A DNA stretch of 64,000 bases from Chloroflexota bacterium (GTDB lineage: Bacteria > Chloroflexota > Anaerolineae > Aggregatilineales > Phototrophicaceae): NCBI GenBank assembly GCA_011523735.1, contig WTGB01000083.1, forward strand, positions 67,158-131,157, in the 5' to 3' direction. The notes under the pieces were generated by a model, which worked only from the letters and a program-made list of their open reading frames with translations, did not search any database and was not told where the DNA came from. The position numbers were made by a program, and so were the translations under genes. Positions within the stretch are counted from its first letter, which is position 1; each line of letters opens with the position of its first letter. Shown here in pieces: positions 37,244-45,598 of the stretch.

Positions 37244-39184
37244 TCAGGCCAATTCACGCTGATGGCTGAACTGCGTTTCGTAGAGATTGGCGTATAAACC
37301 GCCTCTTTCAAGCAGTTGCACATGTGTACCTCGTTCGACGATGACGCCGCGATCGAGCACAAGAATCATGTCGGCAGCGAGAATTGTACTGAGCCGATGG
37401 GCGATAACTATGCTCGTGCGACCACGCATGATATGGCTAAGCGCATCTTGTATCAGCGCTTCGGACTGACTGTCAAGATGGCTGGTGGCTTCGTCCAAGA
37501 CGAGAATGCGCGGGTCCTTCAGAACGACGCGCGCAATCGCCATTCGCTGTTTTTCACCGCCGCTCAAGCGATAACCGCGTTCGCCGACGATAGAGTCATA
37601 TCCGTCTCTGAGGCCTGCGATGAAGTCGTGAATATGGGCGACTTTGGCCGCCGTTTCGATCTCGGCTTGTGTGGCTTCTGGCTTGGCGTATAGCAGGTTC
37701 GTGCGAATCGTATCATGGAATAGGTAGGTCTCTTGCGTCACCATGCCGATATTTTCTGCCATAGTGCTTAAGGTCAAGTCGCGCAGGTCGTGCCCGTCGA
37801 GAGTGATGCGACCTTCTGACGGGTCGTAGAGACGTGGAATGAGGTAGGTCAGCGTGGTTTTGCCGGCGCCACTTGGACCGACCAGGGCGACAAGCTGCCC
37901 GGGCGCAATATTGAACGAAAGCTTGTTCAGCGCCAGATCGCGCGCTTGATGTACGGCGGCGCCTGTTGAATTGCCGTTGTCGCGCTGTTTGGGATTGCCG
38001 GAGCGGGTCGCTGCTACGTTGTCCATGCGCCCGATTCGCTCGACATCAGTGAGTAGCTGGCGTCTGTCAACTTCGTAACGGAAGCTAACATCAGCGAATG
38101 TCAATTCGCCGCGGACATCGGTAAGGTGAACCGCATCAGGTTTCTCTTCAATTTCTAATGGCAGGTCGATTATCTCGAAGACCCGCTCAAAGCTGACGAT
38201 GGACTGAGCGAAGTCGATAGGGGCATTGGTCAAAGCCTGCAATGGTGTATAAAGCTGCGTGAGGTAGGTTACAAATGCGACAATGTCACCGATAGTAAAT
38301 TGGTCTTGTATGACCAGAATACCGCCAATCCAGTAAACCAGAGCAGTACCAGCGACGCTGACCAGCCCAATAAGCACAAAGAATTGAGTGCCCAGGACAG
38401 CGCGCCGGATACCCGAATCACGTACATCGGCGGCGCGTTTTTCAAAGTGATCAACCTCTGAGTCGATCCGCCCAAATAACTTAACCAGGAGCGCGCCGCT
38501 GATGTCGAGAGTTTCGTTCATCATGGCGTTCATTTGCGCGTTGTAACCCATCTGCTCGCGGGCAATGTCTTTCAGCCTTCGGCCCAGGCGACGGGCAAAG
38601 AAGATGAACAAAGGCAGCACTAGAACGCCAAGTATGGTCAGCTCCCATTTCATGCTCATCATGACGGCTAGAGTGGCGATGACGGTGATGACATTCGTGA
38701 TGATAGAGACGATGGTGTTGCTGATGGCATTCTGGGCGCCAACCACATCGTTGTTGAGGCGACTCATCAACTCGCCTGATTTTGTGTTGGTGAAGAAGCG
38801 AAGCGACATCTTCTGCAGGTGGTGATATAGCGAGACGCGCAGATCGTAGATCACCCCTTCGCCTATAGAGACGTTTAGCTTGCGCTGAACGATTCGAACT
38901 CCACCATTGATCAAGGGGATGGCAAGCAGTCCCAGAACCAGCACATTAAGCTTGCCAATATCTTTTTCCGGCAGCGCTGAATCTATGATTTCGCGAAAGA
39001 TGAGAGGACTGAGCAGGCCGAGCCCGGTCGTCAACAGGATGGTTGAGAGCATCCCGACGATCTGGAATCGATAGGGTTTGGCATAAGCCAGCACACGCAG
39101 CAGCAAGCGCCGGGTGACATTCGGTTTCGTTGTTGCGTCGGCGCCGTGCCAGTAGCGGAACCAACCACCGCCTCTCATCATCAT
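37244..39184 (-). CDS. ABC exporter, fused membrane and ATPase domains
   Basis: This 646-residue half-transporter has an N-terminal six-helix exporter domain (about residues 30-330) and a C-terminal ATPase. The ATPase has Walker A GPSGAGKTT, Q-loop VTQETYLF, signature LSGGEKQRMAIARV, Walker B ILVLDEATSHLD and the H-loop IVIAHRLST. It would act as a dimer exporting lipids, drugs or peptides, with unknown substrate. Roughly 45 extra residues lie between the FRYEV strand and ALNKLSF, in the A-loop hairpin near the nucleotide. The start has three ATGs in a row; AGGGGGG lies upstream. Confidence 0.93.
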   Translation of the reverse strand: MMMRGGGWFRYWHGADATTKPNVTRRLLLRVLAYAKPYRFQIVGMLSTILLTTGLGLLSPLIFREIIDSALPEKDIGKLNVLVLGLLAIPLINGGVRIVQRKLNVSIGEGVIYDLRVSLYHHLQKMSLRFFTNTKSGELMSRLNNDVVGAQNAISNTIVSIITNVITVIATLAVMMSMKWELTILGVLVLPLFIFFARRLGRRLKDIAREQMGYNAQMNAMMNETLDISGALLVKLFGRIDSEVDHFEKRAADVRDSGIRRAVLGTQFFVLIGLVSVAGTALVYWIGGILVIQDQFTIGDIVAFVTYLTQLYTPLQALTNAPIDFAQSIVSFERVFEIIDLPLEIEEKPDAVHLTDVRGELTFADVSFRYEVDRRQLLTDVERIGRMDNVAATRSGNPKQRDNGNSTGAAVHQARDLALNKLSFNIAPGQLVALVGPSGAGKTTLTYLIPRLYDPSEGRITLDGHDLRDLTLSTMAENIGMVTQETYLFHDTIRTNLLYAKPEATQAEIETAAKVAHIHDFIAGLRDGYDSIVGERGYRLSGGEKQRMAIARVVLKDPRILVLDEATSHLDSQSEALIQDALSHIMRGRTSIVIAHRLSTILAADMILVLDRGVIVERGTHVQLLERGGLYANLYETQFSHQRELA

Positions 39185-39208
39185 GGGTTTCGCCCCCCTC
39201 TAGTTAGG

Positions 39209-39217
39209 ACTATAACA
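39209..39217 (-). promoter_or_regulatory. Predicted extended -10 promoter for the ABC exporter
   Basis: The reverse strand reads TGT then TATAGT, about 25 bases before the ATG at 39184. The same TATGTTATAGT string occurs upstream of the tmRNA gene. Confidence 0.45.
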
Positions 39218-39363
39218 TAGCGTCAACCCTATACTGAATGCTACTGCCCATTTGGCTAGGCGCTCGGGGAGCTAGAGCTTGTTCAGCCTTAGCGCGAGGA
39301 AGGCAAGGATAGAATTGCAAAGAGGAATCACGCTGGAATCGAGGAATTGCTGAACACGCAAAG

Positions 39364-39756
39364 CTAGCGGTCTAATGCCAGGCCGCGGATGATGGCGCGC
39401 GCATCGGATAGGTTTGGGGCGAACAGGACCTCACGCCCCTCGACATCGTTATTGAGGGTCTTCTGCAAGGTCTGGTAGATGGTTCGCAGCGCGCCATTTG
39501 CGCCGACAACAACGCGAGCGCCTTCATTCGGCCGCGCTTCGCCGGATGCGAGCAGATTCTTCGCGCCAGTCAATATGTCGCGGGGGATCGACGCGCCTTC
39601 GAGGTCGATGATGAGATCGACAAAGTGTTCAACGCTGCCGATCAAATTGTCCGCTTTTTGTACCGCTGCTTCGAGTTCATCCCAAGTCCATTCTGATTCG
39701 AACTCGAGGAGGATGATAGTCTTTTTCTTGTTGTCCCAGCGGGTGACGATTGCCAT
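39364..39756 (-). CDS. STAS-like hypothetical protein
   Basis: This 130-residue soluble protein has the alternating strand/helix pattern and central VDLIIDLEG strand of STAS/SpoIIAA-like folds. LLEFESEWTWDELEAAV opens it and a long helix (GALRTIYQTLQKTL) follows. No phosphorylatable serine in the usual place is evident. AGGATAGGCGAG before the ATG provides a possible ribosome site. No operon partner is clear. The fold call is tentative. Confidence 0.6.
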   Translation of the reverse strand: MAIVTRWDNKKKTIILLEFESEWTWDELEAAVQKADNLIGSVEHFVDLIIDLEGASIPRDILTGAKNLLASGEARPNEGARVVVGANGALRTIYQTLQKTLNNDVEGREVLFAPNLSDARAIIRGLALDR

Positions 39757-39890
39757 CTCGCCTATCCTATAGATTTACCAAACTCATACATCGCTATACG
39801 CAACATTATGCCAGCAGTTGTATGCGATGCCAATCTCGAAATGCAGTGCTCGACCAGGGACCGATAGCCGATTCTTGAGTGAATATAGCT

Positions 39891-40685
39891 TTAAGCGCCC
39901 GTGATTTGGAAGGCAATCGGCGTGGCTATCGCGATGTCGTCAACACGTATCTCGACGCTCCACGAGCCGGGAATGAAAGTGGTATCCGTCTGGTCGATGA
40001 AAAACCAGATGCAGTTGCCGTTTATGTCGTTCTCCGCTTGAAAGCTGAAATAGGCGACTTCTGTGCCGCGGCGATACCAGCGCGAAGAAATAGTGGCGCC
40101 AGCGGCAACATTATATGCTTCGGCTACGATATAAATTGCCAATGACTGCGGCGTGAATCTGGGATTGGCGTCGATCGCGCAATCGTAGTCATTTACGCCC
40201 GATGCCATCACGATGTTTTCCAGGCGCGGTCGGTTTTCGTCTGCGGCCGGCTGGGGATTTGTGGCCTCGGCAGTGGCAGCGGCGATCGGCATATCTGTGG
40301 GGGGAAGTATTGGTGTGATCGCGCCGATTGCTTGCTCGCGAGTGCTAACTAGAGTTGGTTTAGGCTCCGGTGTCGGGATACTCCTTATCAGGTTCACGCT
40401 TGTCTCGACAAAGTTCGTGTCAGTACCAAGGTTTATCAAACTGTATCGCAGTAAACCGGCAGCTTCTTCCGCTTGCCCGACGCGAGTACCAGCATACTCG
40501 AGCGTGGTTTTCATCCGAGCACGGACAACGGTAGCAGTTGCGCGCAGACTCTCGATGTTGGAGTGGGCTTGGCTATAAACGGCGGTGGCGGTCATCTGTG
40601 GCGCGGTGGAAGTGCAACTGGCGAGAAGGAAAGAAAAGACGACGACTCGGACAGAGAAGATAGCGAGAGATAATCTTATGATCAT
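39891..40685 (-). CDS. Putative lipoprotein
   Basis: This 264-residue protein begins MIIRLSLAIFSVRVVVF, then a lipobox LLASC at about residues 20-24, predicting lipidation at the cysteine. A helical region (residues about 40-90) and a proline- and threonine-rich linker precede a beta-rich C-terminal domain (ATISSRWYRRGTEVAY). The latter has an immunoglobulin-like look common in surface lipoproteins. No known enzymatic motif is seen. The track start at 40730 lies in the tmRNA terminator; ATG 40685 is better. Confidence 0.75.
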   Translation of the reverse strand: MIIRLSLAIFSVRVVVFSFLLASCTSTAPQMTATAVYSQAHSNIESLRATATVVRARMKTTLEYAGTRVGQAEEAAGLLRYSLINLGTDTNFVETSVNLIRSIPTPEPKPTLVSTREQAIGAITPILPPTDMPIAAATAEATNPQPAADENRPRLENIVMASGVNDYDCAIDANPRFTPQSLAIYIVAEAYNVAAGATISSRWYRRGTEVAYFSFQAENDINGNCIWFFIDQTDTTFIPGSWSVEIRVDDIAIATPIAFQITGA

Positions 40686-40695
40686 AATGTGGATG

Positions 40696-40701
40696 ATTAT
40701 A
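40696..40701 (-). promoter_or_regulatory. Predicted -10 box of the lipoprotein gene
   Basis: TATAAT on the reverse strand is 10-15 bases before the ATG at 40685. If it is used, the transcript would be almost leaderless. Confidence 0.3.
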
Positions 40702-40710
40702 GCCAATGAA

Positions 40711-40740
40711 AGCAAAACCGCCTTGTACAATTCAAGGCGG
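40711..40740 (-). terminator. Intrinsic terminator of the tmRNA gene
   Basis: On the reverse strand the perfect stem CCGCCTTG/CAAGGCGG with a 7-base loop is followed by TTTTGCTTT. It lies 10 bases after the tmRNA 3' end. Confidence 0.8.
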
Positions 40741-40750
40741 CGATTAGTAG

Positions 40751-41138
40751 TGGAAGCGCCGGGGACCTGCCCCCCGGGTCCGCTGGTTTCGAATCTCGCA
40801 CATCTACAAGCTTAGCTCCCTGAAAAGATTCACATCATGCAGTCCCAGAGTGCGCGGTTCACATGACGCTAGCCGATAGGTCTTGGCGCCATCTTATCGG
40901 CGTGGACGGCGGGCACCCTAACTTTTTATGACACTCGTTGCAGATCACGAAGGGAGGCGATACTGCAGGAGCGGTAGAGGACTGTCTGCCTCTACACCCT
41001 CATCCCGGTTAGCTAAGCTACCATAGGAAGGGGTTGGAAATTGGGTTTTGCACCTATGTGCGTTGCCAGTTTAACGTGTTTTGGCGTCACGGCTTGCAGT
41101 GCGGTTTCAGCCACCAACGTCGAATCTAATTCGCTCCC
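40751..41138 (-). ncRNA. ssrA: Transfer-messenger RNA (tmRNA)
   Basis: This 388-nt RNA rescues stalled ribosomes by tagging the unfinished peptide. The 5' end reads GGGAGCG, then the tmRNA-specific GATTCGAC. The 3' end CGCTTCC pairs with it as a 7-bp acceptor stem, with discriminator A and CCA not encoded. GTTGGT pairs with ACCAGC as the long P2 helix. Both the sequence before the resume codon (ATAGGTGCA) and CTAAGCTTGTAG near the 3' end align with E. coli tmRNA. The tag reads AKPNFQPLPMVA then TAG. The T-arm stem CCGGG/CCCGG encloses GGGCAGGTC (or a 7-base GGCAGGT in a 6-bp stem) instead of a TTCRA-type loop, which is unusual. Identification is strong. Confidence 0.92.
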
Positions 41139-41193
41139 ATGATGGTTGGCGACATTCACCGACCCAATTCAGCCAATGTCACCATGCGAGGAT

Positions 41194-41202
41194 ACTATAA
41201 CA
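41194..41202 (-). promoter_or_regulatory. Predicted extended -10 promoter of ssrA
   Basis: The reverse strand reads TGT then TATAGT, about 55 bases before the mature tmRNA 5' end. There is no good -35. Confidence 0.4.
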
Positions 41203-41229
41203 TACCTAAAGCGCTCTGTGTAGCTCCTT

Positions 41230-41238
41230 TGTTATAGA
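41230..41238 (+). promoter_or_regulatory. Predicted extended -10 promoter of the flavoprotein gene
   Basis: TGT followed by TATAGA, about 70 bases before ATG 41306 and divergent from the ssrA promoter. Confidence 0.35.
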
Positions 41239-41305
41239 AACACATAAAAGAGCGGGATGGGCAGCGAGCGACTGAACCAACCTAACATATCACCTTGATT
41301 GCGGT

Positions 41306-42340
41306 ATGATTGCGTCGTCGGGGGCGGGAGAAGCGAAAGATTGCTCTGTGGATGTCTTGATAGTTGGTGCAGGCATGTCGGGTTTAATGGCGGCGCGGAC
41401 TCTGCAAGGGCGCGGGATGTCGGTTGGTCTTATTGAAAGCGGACGAAGCGTTGGCGGACGGCTGGCGACGCGGCGGGTCGGCGATGGTGGTTTGGCAGAC
41501 CACGGCGCGCAGTTCTTTACCGTTCGTGGTGAGACGCTGCAGAAGCACGTGGAAAAGTGGCTTGCGCTTGACCTTGTGTATATTTGGGGCACTGGCTGGT
41601 CTGATGGCAGCGTCAAGCGCACGGCGGGGGATGGGCATCCAAGATATGCGACGCGCGGTGGCATGAACAAGCTGGCTAAGCATCTGGCAGGGGGGCTCGA
41701 CATCATGCTGGATCGACGCATCTTGTCCCTGCGACAGACCGCGGACGGCTGGACACTTGAAGATAGTGAGGGCGATATGCACGAGGGCGCGGGCTTGATT
41801 TTGACGCCGCCCATGCCGGAGACGCTCGCCTTGCTGGCACGGAGTGGTGTTGATCTGCACGCCGAGGACTTGGCTGATTTACGACGAATACGCTTTGGTC
41901 CTTGCCTATGCGGGATACACGAAATCGATGGTGAGGTGGAACTGCCGGAACCGGGCGCGGTACAGAACTTCCAGAGCGATATTTACTGGGTGGCGGACAA
42001 TGAGGCGAAGGGTATCTCGCAGATGACGATAGTCACCAGCCACGCCAACGCAAAATTCAGCCGGCAAAACTGGGATGCTTCCGAAGAAGATATCGTGCGC
42101 GAGTTGGAGTCAGCAGTATTGCCTTACTTATGTGCTGGCGCGAAGATTGCACATACGCAGCTTAAGAAATGGCGCCATTCTGTGCCATTAACTACGCATC
42201 CCCATGAATGCTTGCTGGCGCGTGACTTGCCGCCTTTGGTCTTCGCCGGCGATGCATTTGGTGGGCGAGGTCGCGTTGAAGGCGCTTTCATGTCAGGCAT
42301 CGCTGCGGGGAAAACCATGGTGGACGCACTGAAATTATGA
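41306..42340 (+). CDS. Renalase-like FAD-dependent oxidoreductase
   Basis: This 344-residue protein has the N-terminal dinucleotide motif VLIVGAGMSGLMAARTL. An ESGRSVGGRLATRR block and a DHGAQFFTVR block follow, which are typical of renalase-like NAD(P)/FAD proteins. The C-terminal FAGDAFGGRGRVEGAFMSG contacts FAD. Bacterial relatives oxidise isomeric dihydro-NAD(P) forms, but the substrate here is inferred only. Its stop overlaps the next gene's start by ATGA, so the two are translationally coupled. Confidence 0.88.
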   Translation: MIASSGAGEAKDCSVDVLIVGAGMSGLMAARTLQGRGMSVGLIESGRSVGGRLATRRVGDGGLADHGAQFFTVRGETLQKHVEKWLALDLVYIWGTGWSDGSVKRTAGDGHPRYATRGGMNKLAKHLAGGLDIMLDRRILSLRQTADGWTLEDSEGDMHEGAGLILTPPMPETLALLARSGVDLHAEDLADLRRIRFGPCLCGIHEIDGEVELPEPGAVQNFQSDIYWVADNEAKGISQMTIVTSHANAKFSRQNWDASEEDIVRELESAVLPYLCAGAKIAHTQLKKWRHSVPLTTHPHECLLARDLPPLVFAGDAFGGRGRVEGAFMSGIAAGKTMVDALKL

Positions 42341-43098
42341 AGTCTTTAATGCCGCGGCGCCCGCTCGCGCGCTTCGCGTTGCTCGTGCTAATTTCAGTTG
42401 TTATTGTGGTCGTAGGTTTGGTGATTTACTTTGGCAGCCCAGCCGGCGAAGTAATGGCGGAGGCGGAAGCAGCGCTGGTTTCCGATGGAACCGTCAGAGT
42501 TAGTCGTGAGCCCTGGATTGTCTTTATGCCGACTGCCAACAGCATCACCAGCGGCTTCATCTTGTATCCTGGCGGCCGAGTTCCGCCCGAGGCTTACGCG
42601 CCTCTGGCAAGAGGCCTGGCTGAAGCTGGCAGCCTGGCTGTCATAATACCTATGCCGCTGAATCTCGCCATTCTCAATACGGAAGCAGCCACCGCTGTCA
42701 TTGAAGCCTATCCACGGATTTCGGCCTGGGTTATCGCCGGGCATTCGCTGGGCGGCTCAATGGCGGCTCGCTATGCTCACGAGAACCCCGGCCGTGTGGA
42801 TGGTTTGGTCATGCTGGCTGCCTTCCCGGAATCGCATTTTGATTTCCGTGGTCAGGACTTGGCTGTGGCGATCATCTATGGCGATCGCGACGGCTTGGCT
42901 ACTGTTGACGAAGTAGAAGGCTCATTCTCGCAGTTGCCTGCCAATTCGCTGAAGATCGTGATTGAAGGTGGCAACCATGCGCAGTTCGGCTGGTACGGCG
43001 AACAAGCGGGCGATCTTCCGGCGCAGATCAGCCGACGCGAACAGCAGGAAAAGGTTATCGACGCAGCATTGAGTCTCGTGCGTGAGGCTGGAAAATAA
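42337..43098 (+). CDS. Membrane-anchored alpha/beta hydrolase
   Basis: This 253-residue protein starts with one hydrophobic helix (about residues 11-33), predicting membrane anchoring or export. The alpha/beta hydrolase triad is visible as nucleophile GHSLGG, aspartate in YGDRDG and histidine in GGNHAQFG. The specific substrate is unknown. It is translationally coupled to the renalase-like gene through an ATGA overlap. Confidence 0.86.
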   Translation: MKSLMPRRPLARFALLVLISVVIVVVGLVIYFGSPAGEVMAEAEAALVSDGTVRVSREPWIVFMPTANSITSGFILYPGGRVPPEAYAPLARGLAEAGSLAVIIPMPLNLAILNTEAATAVIEAYPRISAWVIAGHSLGGSMAARYAHENPGRVDGLVMLAAFPESHFDFRGQDLAVAIIYGDRDGLATVDEVEGSFSQLPANSLKIVIEGGNHAQFGWYGEQAGDLPAQISRREQQEKVIDAALSLVREAGK

Positions 43099-43117
43099 AT
43101 CTAATCCTTGTTAGATT
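43098..43117 (+). promoter_or_regulatory. Palindrome upstream of the acyl-CoA dehydrogenase
   Basis: AATCTAA and TTAGATT form a perfect 7-bp inverted repeat separated by 6 bases, ending 36 bases before the dehydrogenase start. It could be an operator for a dimeric regulator or a small hairpin. Sequence-only call. Confidence 0.35.
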
Positions 43118-43152
43118 AGCTTGCCTGAATTTGAGTGTGGAGGACAGCAGCG

Positions 43153-44307
43153 ATGGTCGGTCCGCAATTTGAGTTGAATGAAGAACAAGAAATGCTGGTT
43201 CGCATGACACGCGACTTTGTAGCGGACAATATTATCCCGGTGGCGGCCGAATATGATGAAAAGTCGATTTTTCCCGAAGACATTTTCCATAAGGCGCGGG
43301 AACTCGGCATCGTGAACATGCTGATTCCGCAAGAATACGGTGGCGTGGGCGCGACGGCATTTGAAGAGGTCTTGGTTTCTGAGGAATTGGGTTATGGCTG
43401 TACAGGCATCAGCTCAAGCCTGGGCGTGAATTCCTTAGCCATGTTGCCAATCCTGGTTGCAGGCAATGAAAAGCAGAAAGCATATTGGCTTGGCGAACGG
43501 GCGGGCACGCAAGGTCAATTCTGCTCGTATGGCGTCACTGAAGCCAATGCTGGCTCCAACGTGGCGGGCATACAGACGAGGGCTGACAAGAAAGGCGCCG
43601 CCTACATTATCAATGGAAGTAAGACATTCATTACAAACGCGAGCCACGCGCATTTCTTCACGATTTTCGCCAAGACGGATCTGTCTGCTGGGCATCGCGG
43701 AATGACCTGCTTCATCGTTGACCGAGACTCGCCCAGTGTCAGTGTGGGCAAGAAGTTCGACAAACTGGGCCAGCGTGCCTCTGATACTGCCGAGATTGTC
43801 TTTGAGAATGTTGAGGTGCCTGAGGAGAATATCGTCGGTGAGGTTGGCCAGGGCTTCTACATCGCCATGAAAGTTTTCGATTACAGTCGACCAGGGGTAG
43901 CGGCGGCGGCTTGCGGCTTGCAGCGACGGGCGCTGGAAGAATGCATCAGATATGCCAGCGAGCGCGAGGCATTCGGTGTGCCGATTTATCAGCATCAAGC
44001 GGTCGGGCACAAGATCGCCGACATGGCGATAAACTATGAGGCCTCGCGTCTGTTAACCTGGCAAGCAGCCTGGCAGGTGGACGCTGGAATCACCAATCCG
44101 CGGATCCCCGCTTATGCTAAAGCATTTGCCGCTGATATGGCGACCAAAGCGGCCGTGGATGCGGTGCAGGTCTTTGGCGGCTACGGTTATATGAAGGAAT
44201 ACCCGGTCGAGAAGCTGCTGCGCGATGTCAAGATCTTTCAGATCTATGAGGGCACGAGCGAGATACAGCGCAACATAATCGTGCGGGAATTGTTTCGGGG
44301 CAAGTGA
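43153..44307 (+). CDS. Acyl-CoA dehydrogenase
   Basis: This 384-residue flavoenzyme introduces the alpha-beta double bond in acyl-CoA. It has the N-terminal helical domain (FELNEEQEMLVRMTRDF), the beta domain motif YGVTEANAGSNVAG, and the C-terminal VFGGYGYMKEYPVEKLLRD followed by YEGTSEIQRNII, containing the usual catalytic glutamate. Chain-length preference is not readable; it looks short-chain/butyryl type. GGAGGA precedes ATG 43153. Confidence 0.93.
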   Translation: MVGPQFELNEEQEMLVRMTRDFVADNIIPVAAEYDEKSIFPEDIFHKARELGIVNMLIPQEYGGVGATAFEEVLVSEELGYGCTGISSSLGVNSLAMLPILVAGNEKQKAYWLGERAGTQGQFCSYGVTEANAGSNVAGIQTRADKKGAAYIINGSKTFITNASHAHFFTIFAKTDLSAGHRGMTCFIVDRDSPSVSVGKKFDKLGQRASDTAEIVFENVEVPEENIVGEVGQGFYIAMKVFDYSRPGVAAAACGLQRRALEECIRYASEREAFGVPIYQHQAVGHKIADMAINYEASRLLTWQAAWQVDAGITNPRIPAYAKAFAADMATKAAVDAVQVFGGYGYMKEYPVEKLLRDVKIFQIYEGTSEIQRNIIVRELFRGK

Positions 44308-44353
44308 TCTCGCTGACTGGTATGAAGGAAATGGCAATTGGCTGAATTTTGCC

Positions 44354-44382
44354 TTGACAGCTAATTGCGCTATTGATAATAT
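44354..44382 (+). promoter_or_regulatory. Promoter of the str-S10-spc ribosomal operon
   Basis: TTGACA at 44354-44359, a 17-base spacer and TAATAT at 44377-44382 preceded by TGA. It is near-consensus at both boxes. It precedes rpsL by about 185 bases, leaving a leader that could host control by a ribosomal protein, although no specific structure was identified. Confidence 0.75.
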
Positions 44383-44567
44383 GCGCGATTGCACTCCCAG
44401 TTGACAACCTCCCTGAATGAGGCACTGGCGGCTGAATTGAGCGAATATGGCGAAAGTGCTTTGCCGATGCGAAGCGGCTCGCTATTAGAGAAGAGATAGG
44501 CGTATAGATGCGCCTGTTTGCATGTCTAAAGAAAGCAGTGCAGAAATAGAGATTGATGGAGTGATCA

Positions 44568-44984
44568 ATGCCAACAATCAATCAGTTAGTGCGAAAAGGT
44601 CGCAAGAGTAAGGGCAAGAAGAATAAGGCGCCCGCGCTCCAGTACACCTTTAACGCGCTTAAGAATCGGCGCTCGCGCCAGCAAAAGGGCGCGCCACAAA
44701 AGCGAGGCGTCTGCACGCAAGTTAAGACGATGACGCCGAAGAAGCCTAACTCGGCGCTGCGCAAAGTCGCGCGTGTACGCTTGACCAACGGCATCGAAGT
44801 CACGGCGTATATCGGTGGCGAGGGCCACAATTTACAGGAGCACAGCGTCGTATTGGTGCGCGGTGGACGCGTGAAGGATTTACCCGGCGTTCGTTACCAC
44901 ATCGTACGCGGCACATTGGATACCAGTGGCGTTGATGGCCGCGAGCAGGGGCGTAGCAAGTACGGGACCAAGCGTCGCAAATAA
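44568..44984 (+). CDS. rpsL: 30S ribosomal protein S12
   Basis: This 138-residue protein of the decoding centre contains [27 protein letters not shown] and [13 protein letters not shown]. The streptomycin-site lysine in KKPNSA is the normal, sensitive-type residue. An insertion of about 15 residues before PQKRGVC relative to E. coli is like that of Gram-positive S12 proteins. It is the first gene of the str operon. Confidence 0.97.
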   Translation: MPTINQLVRKGRKSKGKKNKAPALQYTFNALKNRRSRQQKGAPQKRGVCTQVKTMTPKKPNSALRKVARVRLTNGIEVTAYIGGEGHNLQEHSVVLVRGGRVKDLPGVRYHIVRGTLDTSGVDGREQGRSKYGTKRRK

Positions 44985-45091
44985 TTGGCTTGCCAGCAGC
45001 AGACTCGCTCAGGCAGGCGCGCAGTAAGGTATCCGACAAGTTACATAGCCGCTGCCGGGCGAAAATGGTTTGTGAGATAAGGAGCTAAGGA

Positions 45092-45559
45092 ATGCCGAGG
45101 AGAAATCGTCCGCCCAAGCGTATCCCGCCGCCTGATGTTAAGTTCGGCAATTTACACGTGGCGATGTTTATTAATCGTATGATGCGTGGCGGCAAGAAGA
45201 GCCTGGTGACGCGCATCATGTACGAGGCTTTGGACTCTATGGGCGAGCGCACGAAGAAAGATCCAATCGAGGTCTTTGAGATTGCGATTCGCAACGTGAC
45301 GCCGGCGGTCGAGGTTAAGCCGAAGCGCGTTGGAGGCTCGACATATCAAGTGCCGATTGATGTGTCGCATGAACGCGGGGTGACGCTGGCGATGCGCTGG
45401 CTGATCCAGTTCGCGCGGGACCGCAGCGGCAGAAGTATGGCGGAAAAGCTGACAAATGAACTGCTCGATGCTTACAATGGGCAAGGCAGCGCAATCCGCA
45501 GGAAAGATGAAACGCATCGCATGGCAGAGGCGAATCGCGCCTTTGCGCACTTTCGCTAG
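45092..45559 (+). CDS. rpsG: 30S ribosomal protein S7
   Basis: This 155-residue primary 16S rRNA-binding protein carries PRRNRPPKR at the start, MMRGGKKS and RVGGSTYQVP. AAGGAG lies before ATG 45092. The 107-base gap from rpsL has no terminator. Confidence 0.96.
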   Translation: MPRRNRPPKRIPPPDVKFGNLHVAMFINRMMRGGKKSLVTRIMYEALDSMGERTKKDPIEVFEIAIRNVTPAVEVKPKRVGGSTYQVPIDVSHERGVTLAMRWLIQFARDRSGRSMAEKLTNELLDAYNGQGSAIRRKDETHRMAEANRAFAHFR

Positions 45560-45598
45560 GGCGAATCCCGCTCGCAATACGCGGGAAGTGAATGGAAA

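Noticed and set aside
40213-40578. 121-aa forward ORF opposite the lipoprotein gene
   Set aside because: Shadow; the reverse frame has the signal peptide and lipobox.
40760-40800. tRNA-like TTCGAA on the forward strand near the tmRNA
   Set aside because: It has no matching T-arm stem on that strand; it belongs to the P2 helix of the tmRNA on the reverse strand.
44228-44581. 117-aa reverse ORF in the rpsL leader
   Set aside because: Overlaps the str promoter and the dehydrogenase end; no family motif.
44568-44984. The 15-residue insertion in S12
   Set aside because: It looked unusual beside E. coli S12, but a similar insertion is normal in Gram-positive-type S12, so it is not reported as novel.
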